64,000 nt of DNA from Bacteroidales bacterium (lineage in GTDB: Bacteria; Bacteroidota; Bacteroidia; Bacteroidales; Tenuifilaceae): NCBI GenBank assembly GCA_013376985.1, contig JACABB010000031.1:1-64000 (forward strand), in the 5' to 3' direction. A model generated the notes under the pieces. That model had not been told where the DNA came from. It saw only the letters and a list, made by a program, of their open reading frames with translations, and made no database searches. The stretch's first letter is position 1, and every line of letters begins with the position of its first letter. Shown here in pieces: positions 1 through 8,568 of this stretch. A program made the position numbers and the translations under genes.

Positions 1-446
1 TCTATTTCAATAATCACCTTGTTCTTCCCGTATTTATCTACCATTTTCCCTTTCATCCCACTAAATGGGCCAGCAATTACCTCAACGCATTTCCCGGTTT
101 CAAAAGTTATATCCGAGCATATCTCATTATAATTCTTAACGTTTTGAACGAGTATCTTCAGGTTATTTATCTCCTCGTCAGAAACTTTTGCATACTCATC
201 GCGGAATTTAATAAACCCGTACACTTCTGGTATTGCGGAAATATGATGCCTATACCCTTGCTCAATTTTCACAAAAATATAGCCATTAAAAAGAGGTAGT
301 TGAACCGTTTTCTTTGCAGTTTTGTATGCCCTTGTGTGGAGGATTAAAGGTAAAAAAACCTCAAATCTTAACTCCTCCACTTTCTTTTTGACAATTTTCT
401 CAGATCTTGGTTTGACATAACAAACATGCCAAAAAATATTTTTCAC
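1..446 (-). CDS. UpxY-type NusG-like transcription antiterminator (partial, C-terminus off window)
   Basis: The reverse strand reads as one frame from a GTG at 446 to the window edge. It begins MKNIFWHVCYVKPRSEKIVK, the NusG N-terminal (NGN) fold with its WHVCYVKPRSE opening. Further on it has PLFNGYIFVKI and, near the edge, a KOW motif (VIAGPFSGMKGKM). NusG paralogues of the UpxY/RfaH type ride on RNA polymerase and let it read through long polysaccharide operons; in Bacteroidota they are usually the first gene of a capsule or exopolysaccharide locus. That operon would lie to the left, outside the window. An in-frame TAA lies a few codons upstream of the GTG and no ATG lies between, so GTG is the likely start. 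The family is clear; the operon target is inference. Confidence 0.85.
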   Translation of the reverse strand, partial: MKNIFWHVCYVKPRSEKIVKKKVEELRFEVFLPLILHTRAYKTAKKTVQLPLFNGYIFVKIEQGYRHHISAIPEVYGFIKFRDEYAKVSDEEINNLKILVQNVKNYNEICSDITFETGKCVEVIAGPFSGMKGKMVDKYGKNKVIIEI

Positions 447-1189
447 GAATCGTTGCTTTGGATGTTATGGAATAGGATTAAGATAAAAAGGGCGTAAATA
501 TTTAATACTTTATTGTATGTAGTGGAAAGCAAGACGCATTCCACTTTTACTCGAAAATATTTTTGTATTTATAGTGCTTTTTGATTACAGCGTACCCAAT
601 GCAGAGTATTAAAACGCCACTAAATGTATAAAAATATTAGATTTGTGTATTATTAAAAAAAATACGTGTTTTAAAATTACATTTGTATATATTATTTACG
701 ATATAAATATAATTCTATAATAATATAAAAATCATACTATAAAAATACATACATAATTTTATATGGTTGCAAATTTAATATTTAAATTATTATCTACAAT
801 TATGAACTATAATATTTAATTTTCATATTAACATAATTTAATACTTATTATAAATATTAAATGTTAAAATAATGGATATAAATAAAATAAAATCTATTTT
901 GATAGCTAAGAAAGAGTTTAATTTAAAGAATTATAAGAGGGAGACGAGGGTTGTTTTATGTAATCACAAATCTTGTTGGAATTTTTTTATCCGAACAGAT
1001 TATAGAAAAATTTGATATTCTATAAATGGAAAATGGAGTAATTAATATGTGGATTTACCTTGATGGGAAAGTGGAATATATGGATAATCTACCAACCTGA
1101 ATTCGAGATAAGAAAGCGATATGAAAATAAGAATAAATTAAAGTGAAGACGGGCAATTAAATGTTTTAATCACGATCTTTATAGAATTA
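447..1189. other. Very AT-rich intergenic tract without a convincing gene
   Basis: This stretch is extremely AT-rich, especially 600-900, and holds the candidate antiterminator promoter and leader. A 47-codon frame at 872-1015 (MDINKIKSILIAKKEFN...) begins a little like a receiver domain (ILIAxxE) but loses all resemblance within 20 residues, so it is at most a degraded fragment. Confidence 0.6.
770..799 (-). promoter_or_regulatory. Putative Bacteroidota promoter for the antiterminator gene
   Basis: On the minus strand a TTG (799-797) is followed after 19 bases by TAAATTTG (777-770). This matches the Bacteroidota -33 TTG / -7 TAnnTTTG pattern. Transcription would start near 764, leaving a leader of about 320 nt before the GTG at 446. 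Chance matches are likely in such AT-rich DNA. Confidence 0.4.
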
Positions 1190-1906
1190 AAATCAAAATT
1201 AGTGGGTGTTTTCTATTTTGTCAATGAATTCTGCAAGGAACTTTCAAAGATTTGGATTAGACAAAGAGGTAAGATATCGACGCAAGTTGTGTGAACTTTC
1301 AAAGTAGATGTGATTACTGTATTTTCTCGTTTTATTGAGCATCAGCAAGGGTGCTATCTCGGATGGTACTATTTCTCAAAAAGATAAAGATGGGAGATTG
1401 TAATAATATTTCGCCTGTTGGCTCTAATCCCATTGTGAACATGCTTGAACAACCTATGTATTCAACCATTGACGATTCAATTGTATTGCCTGGTGCAGAA
1501 GGTCTACCTTGGTCGACTTGTACCTTATCGCTAATGATTTGGGGTGAGGTCGTAATTCCATGGAATGTAGATATTTGAGAACTCATCAAGGACAGCAATT
1601 TTTTTCGCAAGGAGTAAGGTAAACTTTTCACCGATAAGGGATGCTTAGTGCAGAAAACTGTTTGCTGATGAGATATAGTTAGTGCGAGACATCAGAAGAA
1701 ACAGGGAGGACTCTTTCATGTATTTGATCAGCAAAATTCTGTTAAGAAAAAAGTCAATCACCGGATCGATAAATGATATGCTGAAAAATATTTGTCAGAT
1801 TGAACATACCCGTTACCTGAGTTTAGATAACTTCATAATCAATATGATTTCAGCACTTATTAGGTTACTCGTTTTCTCAAAAAATCATCCTTTAAATGGA
1901 TGTTGA
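1190..1906 (+). pseudogene. Decayed IS982-family transposase
   Basis: Pieces of one transposase appear in order on the plus strand, in shifting frames and with stops. FYFVNEFCKELSKIW (about 1212-1256) resembles the IS982 N-terminus. GCYLGWYYFSK (about 1350) resembles the conserved GWFYGFKLH block. PWNVDI then GKLFTDKG (about 1558-1640) resembles the PGNVDDR...GKLFGDKG block. The last frame (1682-1906) reads KILLRKKSITGSINDMLKN then ICQIEHTRYLSLDNFI, the classic IS982 C-terminus. The total is shorter than an intact roughly 900-nt gene, so internal deletions are likely too. Each block was recognised from family knowledge, not from an alignment. The element cannot be active. Confidence 0.75.
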
Positions 1907-1941
1907 TGATAAAAAATTATTGAAAGTTGGTTGGGTCTAAC

Positions 1942-1955
1942 TCACGTTAAATTGA
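1942..1955 (-). repeat. Possible IS982 right-end inverted repeat (TAACGTGAGTTAG on the minus strand)
   Basis: About 35 bases after the transposase stop, the plus strand reads CTAACTCACGTTA. The same TTTAACGTGAG end motif begins the MITE-like elements at 2112 and 4850, which suggests it is the terminal repeat of the IS and of elements derived from it. The left end was not found. Confidence 0.4.
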
Positions 1956-2111
1956 CAAGCCCCTAGTATTTTGCTTACGTTGTCATAAAGTAGTACTTCT
2001 TACAGTGATATGCCCAGATTGTATCCCCTCTTTTATTATGTGTGACAACATGGTAGAGAATTATTTACATGTCCTAGATAACATAGAAGTCACTTTAGGC
2101 AAATTAAACCG

Positions 2112-2420
2112 TACTTTAACGTGAGCTCGATATGGGAAATGTAATAATGTATACATTTGCAGAGACATACAATTATTTAGTGCGATGATGGAAGGTTGGA
2201 ATGATGAAATAATGGAACTGGAGCGAATCCCGCAGGGATCGACGAAGTCAACCGGAACTCGACGAAGTCAAAACAAGAGGTTAGATTTTACTTGTATCCT
2301 CCATTTTTCCATTTTCCCACTATTGGCTTCGCCGAACTTCGTTTCCATTGATTCAAACAAAATAAATTGATTGATAGGTTAATACATTGTTTCTTACGTC
2401 GAACAGACGTTACTTTAATT
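2112..2420. repeat. MITE-like element, copy 1
   Basis: It starts CTTTAACGTGAGCTCGAT, continues into a tract rich in GGAATGATGGAA-like words (about 2185-2216), and returns as the complementary TCCTCCATTTTTCCATTTTCC (about 2297-2317), so it can fold into a long imperfect hairpin. A degenerate reverse end (TTACGTCGAACAGACGTTACTTTAA) closes it. Copy 2 at 4850 has the same start and the same kind of hairpin. Two short TCGACGAAGTCAA direct repeats sit in the loop (about 2237-2271). A 61-codon frame across it is not a gene. Confidence 0.5.
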
Positions 2421-2670
2421 CTTTCGAATGTTTTGCATGTTGATTCGAAATCTTTGGGTTTTGTCAATAATTAATGAAAAAACGACAATATAGATAAGTT
2501 TTTTTGGAATTGCATCATAGCTTTATATTTCATCCAGAACCTCAGCGAAGGTCGTTTTATTTTAACAAAAAGGTCTTCTCAATCATACTTTTTATTGATC
2601 TAAATCAATTAAAAAATAGTTGTATTATGACATTTTTTTACATAATTTGTCTATTGAAAGTAAACAGACA
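2421..2670. other. Intergenic region without a recognised feature
   Basis: AT-rich DNA between the MITE-like element and the small frame at 2671. A longer reading of that frame from a TTG at 2620 is possible, but nothing supports it. No clear promoter was seen. Confidence 0.5.
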
Positions 2671-2904
2671 ATGAAGAGGACAAAAACATTGGTCGATCGT
2701 ATTTGCAGCAACTATATGATGCATAATCCCTACTTTTTTTATAGGGAGGTAATATTCTTTAATCTTGAGGAACCAGTTAGACCTCATCCAGAGTTTCTTT
2801 CATTTTACGATATGTTTGTTCGTCAGGTTGATATAAAATTACTTGAGGAGCAGTCGGAAGATAACCTTAAAAGGACTAAAGCCTGTTTTTATTTCAAAAG
2901 TTAA
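2671..2904 (+). CDS. Small conserved-looking hypothetical protein (77 aa)
   Basis: The frame runs from the ATG at 2671 to TAA at 2904 and encodes MKRTKTLVDRICSNYMMHNP then YFFYREV, a normally composed, mostly helical small protein with an acidic C-terminal part. A TTG at 2620 would add 17 residues. It has no signal peptide or membrane segment and I do not recognise the family. A strong intrinsic terminator follows 24 bases after the stop, which supports it being a transcribed gene. It could instead be the surviving tail of a longer decayed gene, given the debris upstream. Confidence 0.5.
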   Translation: MKRTKTLVDRICSNYMMHNPYFFYREVIFFNLEEPVRPHPEFLSFYDMFVRQVDIKLLEEQSEDNLKRTKACFYFKS

Positions 2905-2928
2905 ATTATACAGCCCAGCACCAACCGA

Positions 2929-2954
2929 AAAGGTAACCATTTTTGGTTACCTTT
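2929..2954 (+). terminator. Rho-independent terminator
   Basis: A perfect 10-bp stem, AAAGGTAACC (2929-2938) with GGTTACCTTT (2945-2954), encloses a 6-nt loop and is followed by TTGTTGTT. It ends the small gene at 2671-2904 and precedes the cysteine hydrolase gene. Confidence 0.8.
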
Positions 2955-3009
2955 GTTGTTATATAATAACATTTTTATCCTATTTGCTGAATATTAAAAT
3001 TTAAGGAAT

Positions 3010-3594
3010 ATGAAAAAAATTCTAACCTTAATAGTAATCGCTTTTGCTGTACAAAATTTGTACTCACAGAGTAGTGATACCAGTAAGACGGCGTTATTAA
3101 TCATCGATATTCAGGATTTTTACTTTTCTGGAGGCGATATGGAATTAGTAAATCCACAGGCTGCTGCTGATAATGCGTCATTACTTCTTGCATCATTCCG
3201 TCAAAAGGGAATGCCTGTCATTCATATTAAACACGAATCAAAAACTCAGTCAGATATTCAATCCACCGTTAAGCCAGTTGAAGGTGAGAAAATCTTTACA
3301 AAAAAAGAGGTAAGTGCCTTTAATGGCACGGGGTTAAACGAGTATTTAAAAAGTATTGGTGTTAAAAACCTTGTTATATGTGGGATGCAGACCCATATGT
3401 GCGTTGAGGGTGCTGTAAGAGCAGGGTATGATTTAGGTTATAGTATTATACTTGTTCACGATGCCTGTGCAACCCGCGATTTAAGATGGGGTGATGAGGT
3501 TATTCCAGCAAAGATGGTGCATCTTTCAACTTTATCTACGCTAAGAAGTTATGCTAAGATTGTTAGCACCAATGAATTTCTAACTGGGAAATAA
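3010..3594 (+). CDS. Exported isochorismatase-family cysteine hydrolase
   Basis: A 194-aa protein with a Sec signal peptide (first 20 residues, ending NLYSQ), so it is probably periplasmic. The body is an isochorismatase/nicotinamidase-like fold. The triad is visible: Asp33 in LLIIDIQDF, a Lys in FTKKEVSAF (98 or 99), and nucleophile Cys131 in CGMQTHMCVEGA, preceded by the usual cis-peptide region. Members hydrolyse C-N bonds or isochorismate; the substrate cannot be told from sequence. Export is less usual, since nicotinamidase-type enzymes are generally cytosolic. It stands alone between a terminator and a convergent gene. Confidence 0.88.
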   Translation: MKKILTLIVIAFAVQNLYSQSSDTSKTALLIIDIQDFYFSGGDMELVNPQAAADNASLLLASFRQKGMPVIHIKHESKTQSDIQSTVKPVEGEKIFTKKEVSAFNGTGLNEYLKSIGVKNLVICGMQTHMCVEGAVRAGYDLGYSIILVHDACATRDLRWGDEVIPAKMVHLSTLSTLRSYAKIVSTNEFLTGK

Positions 3595-3645
3595 TTTTAT
3601 TGTAATTGACTGTTTTGCCTACTCTGAAGGAATGTTAAGGAATAA

Positions 3646-4128
3646 TTATTTATTACCTGTTCTATTCTCAAAACCATTCATCTTCTCTCTTAATTCAGAA
3701 ATAATATTCTTGACGGCATTAGGTTCATTGTAATATTCAAATGTTACTTTGTGCATTTCTCCATTTGCTAGTTCTATTTCAATCCACTCTGCACCACCAT
3801 CGGCACAATCGGGACAACCAATGGTGGTTGGAAGTGCTGAAAATGAAGCAATATCAAGTTTTTCCTTAATGAGATCCCATTTATTTTCTTCTAAAATATC
3901 TGTAAAGGTAATAGGTTCTATTGTTTCTGTCCATCCATAACGTTTATATGAAACAGAACCAGGTTTCAAAGTCAAATCCTTTTTGCAATATCCAATGCAC
4001 TCACCAAACGAAGTGCCATATTTGACTTGAACTAATCCACTACTATTCTCATTTTTTGAGCAGCATGTTAAAAGGCTCAGGATGAAAATGAAAAAGAGGA
4101 TAGTCCTTGTTTTTATTATACTTTGCAT
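3646..4128 (-). CDS. Hypothetical lipoprotein (160 aa)
   Basis: The N-terminus has a charged start, a hydrophobic stretch and the lipobox LLTCC, so it is a lipoprotein anchored at residue 22 or 23. The mature part contains paired cysteines (ECIGYCKK and IGCPDCADGG) and a GAEWIEIELANGEMHKVTF segment that reads as antiparallel strands. Small Bacteroidota lipoproteins of this build are common and uncharacterised; I assign no function. It converges with the hydrolase gene at 3010. Confidence 0.7.
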   Translation of the reverse strand: MQSIIKTRTILFFIFILSLLTCCSKNENSSGLVQVKYGTSFGECIGYCKKDLTLKPGSVSYKRYGWTETIEPITFTDILEENKWDLIKEKLDIASFSALPTTIGCPDCADGGAEWIEIELANGEMHKVTFEYYNEPNAVKNIISELREKMNGFENRTGNK

Positions 4129-4235
4129 AGAATTGTTTTTCTATAAGATATTTTTATAGGATAAAAGGTTGCGTTGAAGCCTCTTATCAAATAACGGAAG
4201 AATACTTAACAGTTCTGTAAGTGTTGACTCTACAA

Positions 4236-4838
4236 TTATTTTTTGGCTTTCACAAAATACCCGTTATCAAAATAATAATCTATCTCTTTAAAACCAGCCA
4301 GTTTCAGAGCATCATGAACTTGCTCAATTGTATATTTGTTGAAAATATCATCTTCGGCAAATGTAGCCTTTGATAAATCTTCTTTACTGTCCATGTAAAT
4401 GTAAAACAGTCCATCATCTTTGAGTAGTGAAATGACTTTTTCGAATGGTTTTTGGAGATTATCCCAAAAGTAAACAACGTTTAGACAGAACACTTTATCG
4501 AAATCCCTGATACCAATTTCGGTTTCAAGAAAATCACCAAACATTAGTTTTACCCTATTGCTAACAATGAATTGTTTGTTCCGTTTTGTTGCCTTCAAGT
4601 ACATCAATTCAGAGAAATCTATTCCATAAACCTGACATGATTCATACTCCTTCGATATCAAATTAATCCCTAGTCCCGGCCCATATCCAATCTCAAATAA
4701 TTTATCATTTGGTTGTATTTTAAGATCATTGATCAATATCTCATAACGATTTCTATTCCACTTAATCAACATTGCTGACACAATTTTTCCAAAAAGACCT
4801 GATGGTTTTCTTAACTGCAATCCGAGACTTCTGAGCAT
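4236..4838 (-). CDS. Class I SAM-dependent methyltransferase
   Basis: A 200-aa soluble protein with motif I (LFEIGYGPGLGIN, residues about 49-61), an acidic strand-2 end (VYGIDFSELM) and a motif IV-like FDKVFCLNVVYFW. This is the Methyltransf_11/25 type of small-molecule methyltransferase. The N-terminal helix region (SGLFGKIVSAMLIKWNRNRY) resembles those that act on lipids or quinones, but the substrate is unknown. It is monocistronic, with a MITE-like repeat just upstream. Confidence 0.85.
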   Translation of the reverse strand: MLRSLGLQLRKPSGLFGKIVSAMLIKWNRNRYEILINDLKIQPNDKLFEIGYGPGLGINLISKEYESCQVYGIDFSELMYLKATKRNKQFIVSNRVKLMFGDFLETEIGIRDFDKVFCLNVVYFWDNLQKPFEKVISLLKDDGLFYIYMDSKEDLSKATFAEDDIFNKYTIEQVHDALKLAGFKEIDYYFDNGYFVKAKK

Positions 4839-4849
4839 ACTTTGGTTAT

Positions 4850-5040
4850 TTTAACGTGAGTTTGATGTAGGAATGTGATAGTGTGTTTATTTACAGATAT
4901 ATAATAGGTGTTGAAATGGAGGGTTGGAATAATGGAGTTTCTTCTAACTTTTTTTCTTCCAGTAATCCATCATTCCATCATTCCAATTATAGTTTGCACG
5001 TATAATGTTGATTAATATATAGTGAACTTACGTTATTTTA
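4850..5040. repeat. MITE-like element, copy 2
   Basis: It begins TTTTAACGTGAGTTTGATG and ends GTGAACTTACGTTATTTTA, so the two ends form an imperfect inverted repeat (TTAACGTGAGTT against AATAACGTAAGTTC). Inside, GGAGGGTTGGAATAATGGAG (from about 4918) pairs with ATCCATCATTCCATCATTCC (about 4966-4985). It lies between two minus-strand genes and has no coding potential. Copy 1 is at 2112. Confidence 0.55.
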
Positions 5041-5041
5041 T

Positions 5042-7312
5042 TTACTTCTTTATCCCAACATATTTCCTAAAGTACCCACATTCACTAATTATCTCTTGAT
5101 AATACTTTGTTTTTGAATAGCTGTCGCGTAGTTGTTTAAAATAGATACCACTTCGAATTGACGCTTTATAGTTAAATTCATCAGTTGAATAATATTGGTT
5201 TTGCTCACATTTGGCAGCCATAAAGCAGCATTTGGCTTTGAACTCTTTGTCTGTTGATGCTTCCATTGCTTTGTTGTAGTACTCTAACGCTTTTGCACAA
5301 TCGAAGTAAGGTTTATATCGGGGAGATTTTTCTTCGTTATTATAAATATATCCTACTGACAAGCCTAGTATTGGTGAGGAAAAAACATTGTGGGCATTGC
5401 CATAATATGTCATATTATATAAACCATTTGCCAGCAAAAAGTAGTATTGAGCTGCATTTTTAGGATCTGAAATCGCCTTGTTTTGTAGTTCTAGTAGTCG
5501 TTGTACAAAAGTGTACTGTGAGAATACTTCTTTATTTTCCAAACGAAAATCGCAATCATGGCAATCGTTGATGTGGATTATAAATGGATCGGCTTGCAAA
5601 CCACCATTCCCAGAATTTGAGCAAGCGTCAATCATATCAAGTGCCTCTTGAAATTTATATTGATAAATCAAAAGAATTGCCTTATAGGTAAATAGCGTGG
5701 CTTTTGAGTAAGGATGCAAACCGATGATTAATTTCTCGAAATCCGTTTTGTTGGGTTTGTCAATCAAAGCAATCAGAGCATTTATGTTTTCCTGATTATC
5801 GTAAAAAAGTTTGTTTTGGGTATAATCCAAACATTGTGCTTTTACTGAATCGCCCCAATTACGGTATTTCTCGCTTAGGCGACTCAATGCCCAGCTATTA
5901 ATACACCCACTGCGTAACGAAGGATTGTGGCTCTCCTTTCCAAGCCAGATTAGTTCTTTGGTTAATTCCCCTTCTGTTTTAGATTCTGGCTTTGTGTACT
6001 GCTCAATTCTACTCATTATTCGGAAGGCACGAATTTGTTGGCTAACTAGTTCATCACCTTGAGAGGCAGACTCTGCCTTTGATAGATATTTTTCGGACTG
6101 TTTATAACTACCCTGTGCCAGATTTAGATAACCTGCCACCAAATTCCATAGGTATGGTTTGTTTGAATTGCCCTCATTTGCTACCCTCTGAGAGAAATTA
6201 AGCAGATCGATATCTACCTTTTTTGTACGTAAAGCATAGCCCGAATCGGGTTTGCTCCAATAATCTTGATTTTTAATGAAATACTCCTCGTTGATATTTA
6301 CGGCACGTACCAAAAGCAAATCAAGTAGATTCGATTTTGGATTAAGCTTATAAATCTCCTGCATTGCACGCAATGGGTCAACATAAATACCCAGCAGATG
6401 CCAAAGAACCTCCTTTTCGTGAGTGTTTTTTGCCAAGGCCAGTGAGCCTTCCCAATCCGACTCTTCCTGTGGGTGAAAACTCATGAAGCTTATTTTCTTC
6501 ATCGCCTCGCACTGGTCGAATATAATGGAATACAGGTAATTGGCTTGGCTAAAATTTCTTAGCTTATAGTTTGATGCAGCCACGTATCCCATTGCACGGT
6601 AAATAATGGTATTTTTTGATGTGAAGAGATTTAAATTCTGATTATAAAAATTGATACAATCCTCGTACAGACCTGCTTGATAAAGCAGCCGTGTATTCTG
6701 GAAAGCGTAACGTTCTTTAATAAAAGGAGATTTAGTAACGGTCATTGACTTTTTCCCACCAACCAAAAGTTTTTCCATTGCCGACTTATCATTTCGAGGA
6801 TCAATGGTGTTTTCATCGGTCCACCATCCGGGAGCATAAGTAGTAAAGGGTTCGCAGCGTTTTGCAAAACCTAAATAAAACAGGAATTCTTTGGATATCG
6901 CTTTGTCGTCAAATGCTAGTAGGGAATTGCTTTTCAGCTCACTTTTTATGGGAAACGTATTATTTCTTAGAAAGAATATGCAAGTATCAATTTCCCCAAT
7001 GCTTGATTTGTAGACTATTGAATTCAAATCCTTGGATTTTACTTTATCGGCAAAAAAGGTTTTCCACTCATCAATATTGGTCGAATCCATAATATGCACA
7101 GCATCCTGATAATAATCGCTACTATAAAAGGTCTGCACAGATCTGTAAAAAGGTTTCGATTCGGGTGTATTACTGGTTTCGGGTGCAAAAAATGAGTTAT
7201 AGAAATCACTAAAATCTTCTCCACCAGTGCAAGCCAGAACAATGCCAGTAATTACTAGAAGTGAAGCACTAATGATAAGTGCTAAAAACTTTTTCGAAAT
7301 CTTGCTTTTCAT
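5042..7312 (-). CDS. Large hypothetical lipoprotein with helical-repeat body (756 aa)
   Basis: The N-terminus is a lipoprotein signal ending in GIVLAC, giving a lipid-anchored protein. The mature start GGEDFSDFYNSFFAPE is followed by about 700 residues of alternating helices with many Ala/Tyr/Leu pairs (for example LLYQAGLYEDCINFYNQNL and SNYKLRNFSQANYLYSIIF), a TPR/Sel1-like solenoid. I do not recognise a named family. It follows the gene at 7269-8300 with a 44-base overlap, so the two are almost certainly co-translated and probably act together at the envelope. Confidence 0.75.
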   Translation of the reverse strand: MKSKISKKFLALIISASLLVITGIVLACTGGEDFSDFYNSFFAPETSNTPESKPFYRSVQTFYSSDYYQDAVHIMDSTNIDEWKTFFADKVKSKDLNSIVYKSSIGEIDTCIFFLRNNTFPIKSELKSNSLLAFDDKAISKEFLFYLGFAKRCEPFTTYAPGWWTDENTIDPRNDKSAMEKLLVGGKKSMTVTKSPFIKERYAFQNTRLLYQAGLYEDCINFYNQNLNLFTSKNTIIYRAMGYVAASNYKLRNFSQANYLYSIIFDQCEAMKKISFMSFHPQEESDWEGSLALAKNTHEKEVLWHLLGIYVDPLRAMQEIYKLNPKSNLLDLLLVRAVNINEEYFIKNQDYWSKPDSGYALRTKKVDIDLLNFSQRVANEGNSNKPYLWNLVAGYLNLAQGSYKQSEKYLSKAESASQGDELVSQQIRAFRIMSRIEQYTKPESKTEGELTKELIWLGKESHNPSLRSGCINSWALSRLSEKYRNWGDSVKAQCLDYTQNKLFYDNQENINALIALIDKPNKTDFEKLIIGLHPYSKATLFTYKAILLIYQYKFQEALDMIDACSNSGNGGLQADPFIIHINDCHDCDFRLENKEVFSQYTFVQRLLELQNKAISDPKNAAQYYFLLANGLYNMTYYGNAHNVFSSPILGLSVGYIYNNEEKSPRYKPYFDCAKALEYYNKAMEASTDKEFKAKCCFMAAKCEQNQYYSTDEFNYKASIRSGIYFKQLRDSYSKTKYYQEIISECGYFRKYVGIKK

Positions 7313-8300
7313 AATGCGATATTATTAATGAATCCAGATGAAAAATAGCTATCGATTCTGCATGTTTGGGCAATTTGCTTTTTAGCTGCTGGGCAGCTGT
7401 ATTGCATTGCGCAGGTGTGATTTCTTCAACTTTAACCACATCGTTTTTCATAAAGTAAAAACCTCTGAAAAAGAACGATTTGGGAATGGTAAAGGTTGAA
7501 GAATCAACTTGTGTAAAATTAGCGTTATTTTCAAAGTCCGATGAATTCATGCTGTTTAAAAGTTCAATCACCTTGCCGTTGCGAACATGAATGCCCCACG
7601 AAAATGCGGGCAAGGCCACATCGAGGGGTAGGGGATAATCTGGCAGATAATCGATGTATTTGGCAGCATCAGTGGTGTTGAAAACAGAATTTGGCGAGGC
7701 GTCAGGGCTTATCTTTCCCATGTTGTAATACATCAACATACCTCTATCAACGGGCGGTAAGCCAGTAATATTTTTATATTTTACCTGATGCAGACGAATG
7801 GTTGCTGAAAGTATTTTTCCCTGTTCGTGCAGTTTCGTTTTGAGAACTTCAAGCAATGCGAAGTAATTGCTGTGCGTATTATCACTCCAATCACAATCCA
7901 TTTGAAGTTCGCAAAATGCGATATTTTTGCTTGACGCAATATTTTCAACCTGTGTTAGAATTTTTATAGCCAAATCGGTAATGTCCTGATATTTTGATTT
8001 TTGCAGTGTTTTATTTACGATGTATACAACGGGTACAACTTTGTAGCTTGATAATACATTATCAGCAAAACGAATTTTTGCGATTGGTACTGCTTTCCCC
8101 GAAGGTTCGTCCAAATCAACATCAAAAAAGCGGATGTAGAGTTTCGAGATGTTTAGCTCTTCCAGGCATTTCCGTTCCGATTGGGAAAGATGATAAACCG
8201 ATTTCCAGTAATAGAATGATCGATGCGTTTCGTGCTTACAGGCATTGGTAAGCAGTATGGTAATGAAAGCAATGGTGATTTTTAAACGGTATCGGTTCAT
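7269..8300 (-). CDS. Lipoprotein with a glycosidase-like TIM-barrel domain (DUF3142-like)
   Basis: ATG at 8300 gives a short charged N-terminus, a hydrophobic segment and the lipobox LLTNAC. A longer start (TTG, 8318) is less likely. The body has ordered strand motifs: KLYIRFFDVD, FCELQMDCDWSDNTHSNYFALL, LSATIRLHQ, and GMLMYYNMGK with ALPAFSWGIH. The pattern (Asp-rich strand end, then a YNMG strand) resembles DUF3142 and other glycosidase-like barrels. Known: such proteins are poorly characterised. Inferred: it binds or cleaves a glycan at the cell surface together with the overlapping partner at 5042-7312. Confidence 0.7.
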   Translation of the reverse strand: MNRYRLKITIAFITILLTNACKHETHRSFYYWKSVYHLSQSERKCLEELNISKLYIRFFDVDLDEPSGKAVPIAKIRFADNVLSSYKVVPVVYIVNKTLQKSKYQDITDLAIKILTQVENIASSKNIAFCELQMDCDWSDNTHSNYFALLEVLKTKLHEQGKILSATIRLHQVKYKNITGLPPVDRGMLMYYNMGKISPDASPNSVFNTTDAAKYIDYLPDYPLPLDVALPAFSWGIHVRNGKVIELLNSMNSSDFENNANFTQVDSSTFTIPKSFFFRGFYFMKNDVVKVEEITPAQCNTAAQQLKSKLPKHAESIAIFHLDSLIISHYEKQDFEKVFSTYH

Positions 8301-8410
8301 CCCTTGGTTAATCGGCAAAAATCAGGATGCAATTTATATAAATTCTATCACTATTGCCCTAAATAATTAGATATTGGGGATTGCCTAAAAAGTATAAAAT
8401 TTATCTCTTT

Positions 8411-8512
8411 TTCTCTTTGTGATACTTAGTCTTTCCTTTGTGATACTTTGTGGTTCAATTTTATCTTAAACACAAAGTTCCACGAAGTCTATCACAAAGT
8501 AGCACAAAGGAG
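8411..8512. repeat. Intergenic long imperfect hairpin (CTTTGTG type), element A
   Basis: The left arm holds CTCTTTGTGATACTTAG and CCTTTGTGATACTTTGTGG; the right arm holds CACAAAGTTCCACGAAG and ATCACAAAGTAGCACAAAGG. Each arm is a chain of roughly 10-11-base units built on CTTTGTG/CACAAAG, arranged as an inverted repeat. It occupies most of the gap between two minus-strand genes. Related elements lie at 13315, 16768 and 17627. Confidence 0.7.
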
Positions 8513-8568
8513 TTTTTAACCATCTTCAAAATATTGTTGGAGTGTAAGAGGACGTTTTAGTTCCTACT

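Noticed and set aside
872-1015. Possible decayed receiver domain (ILIAKKEF start)
   Set aside because: Only the first 15-20 residues are suggestive and no phospho-acceptor motif follows.
1332-1631. Minus-strand 99-codon frame over the transposase remnant
   Set aside because: It lies opposite the IS982 remnant, whose plus-strand fragments fit a known transposase in order; the minus frame has no recognisable family.
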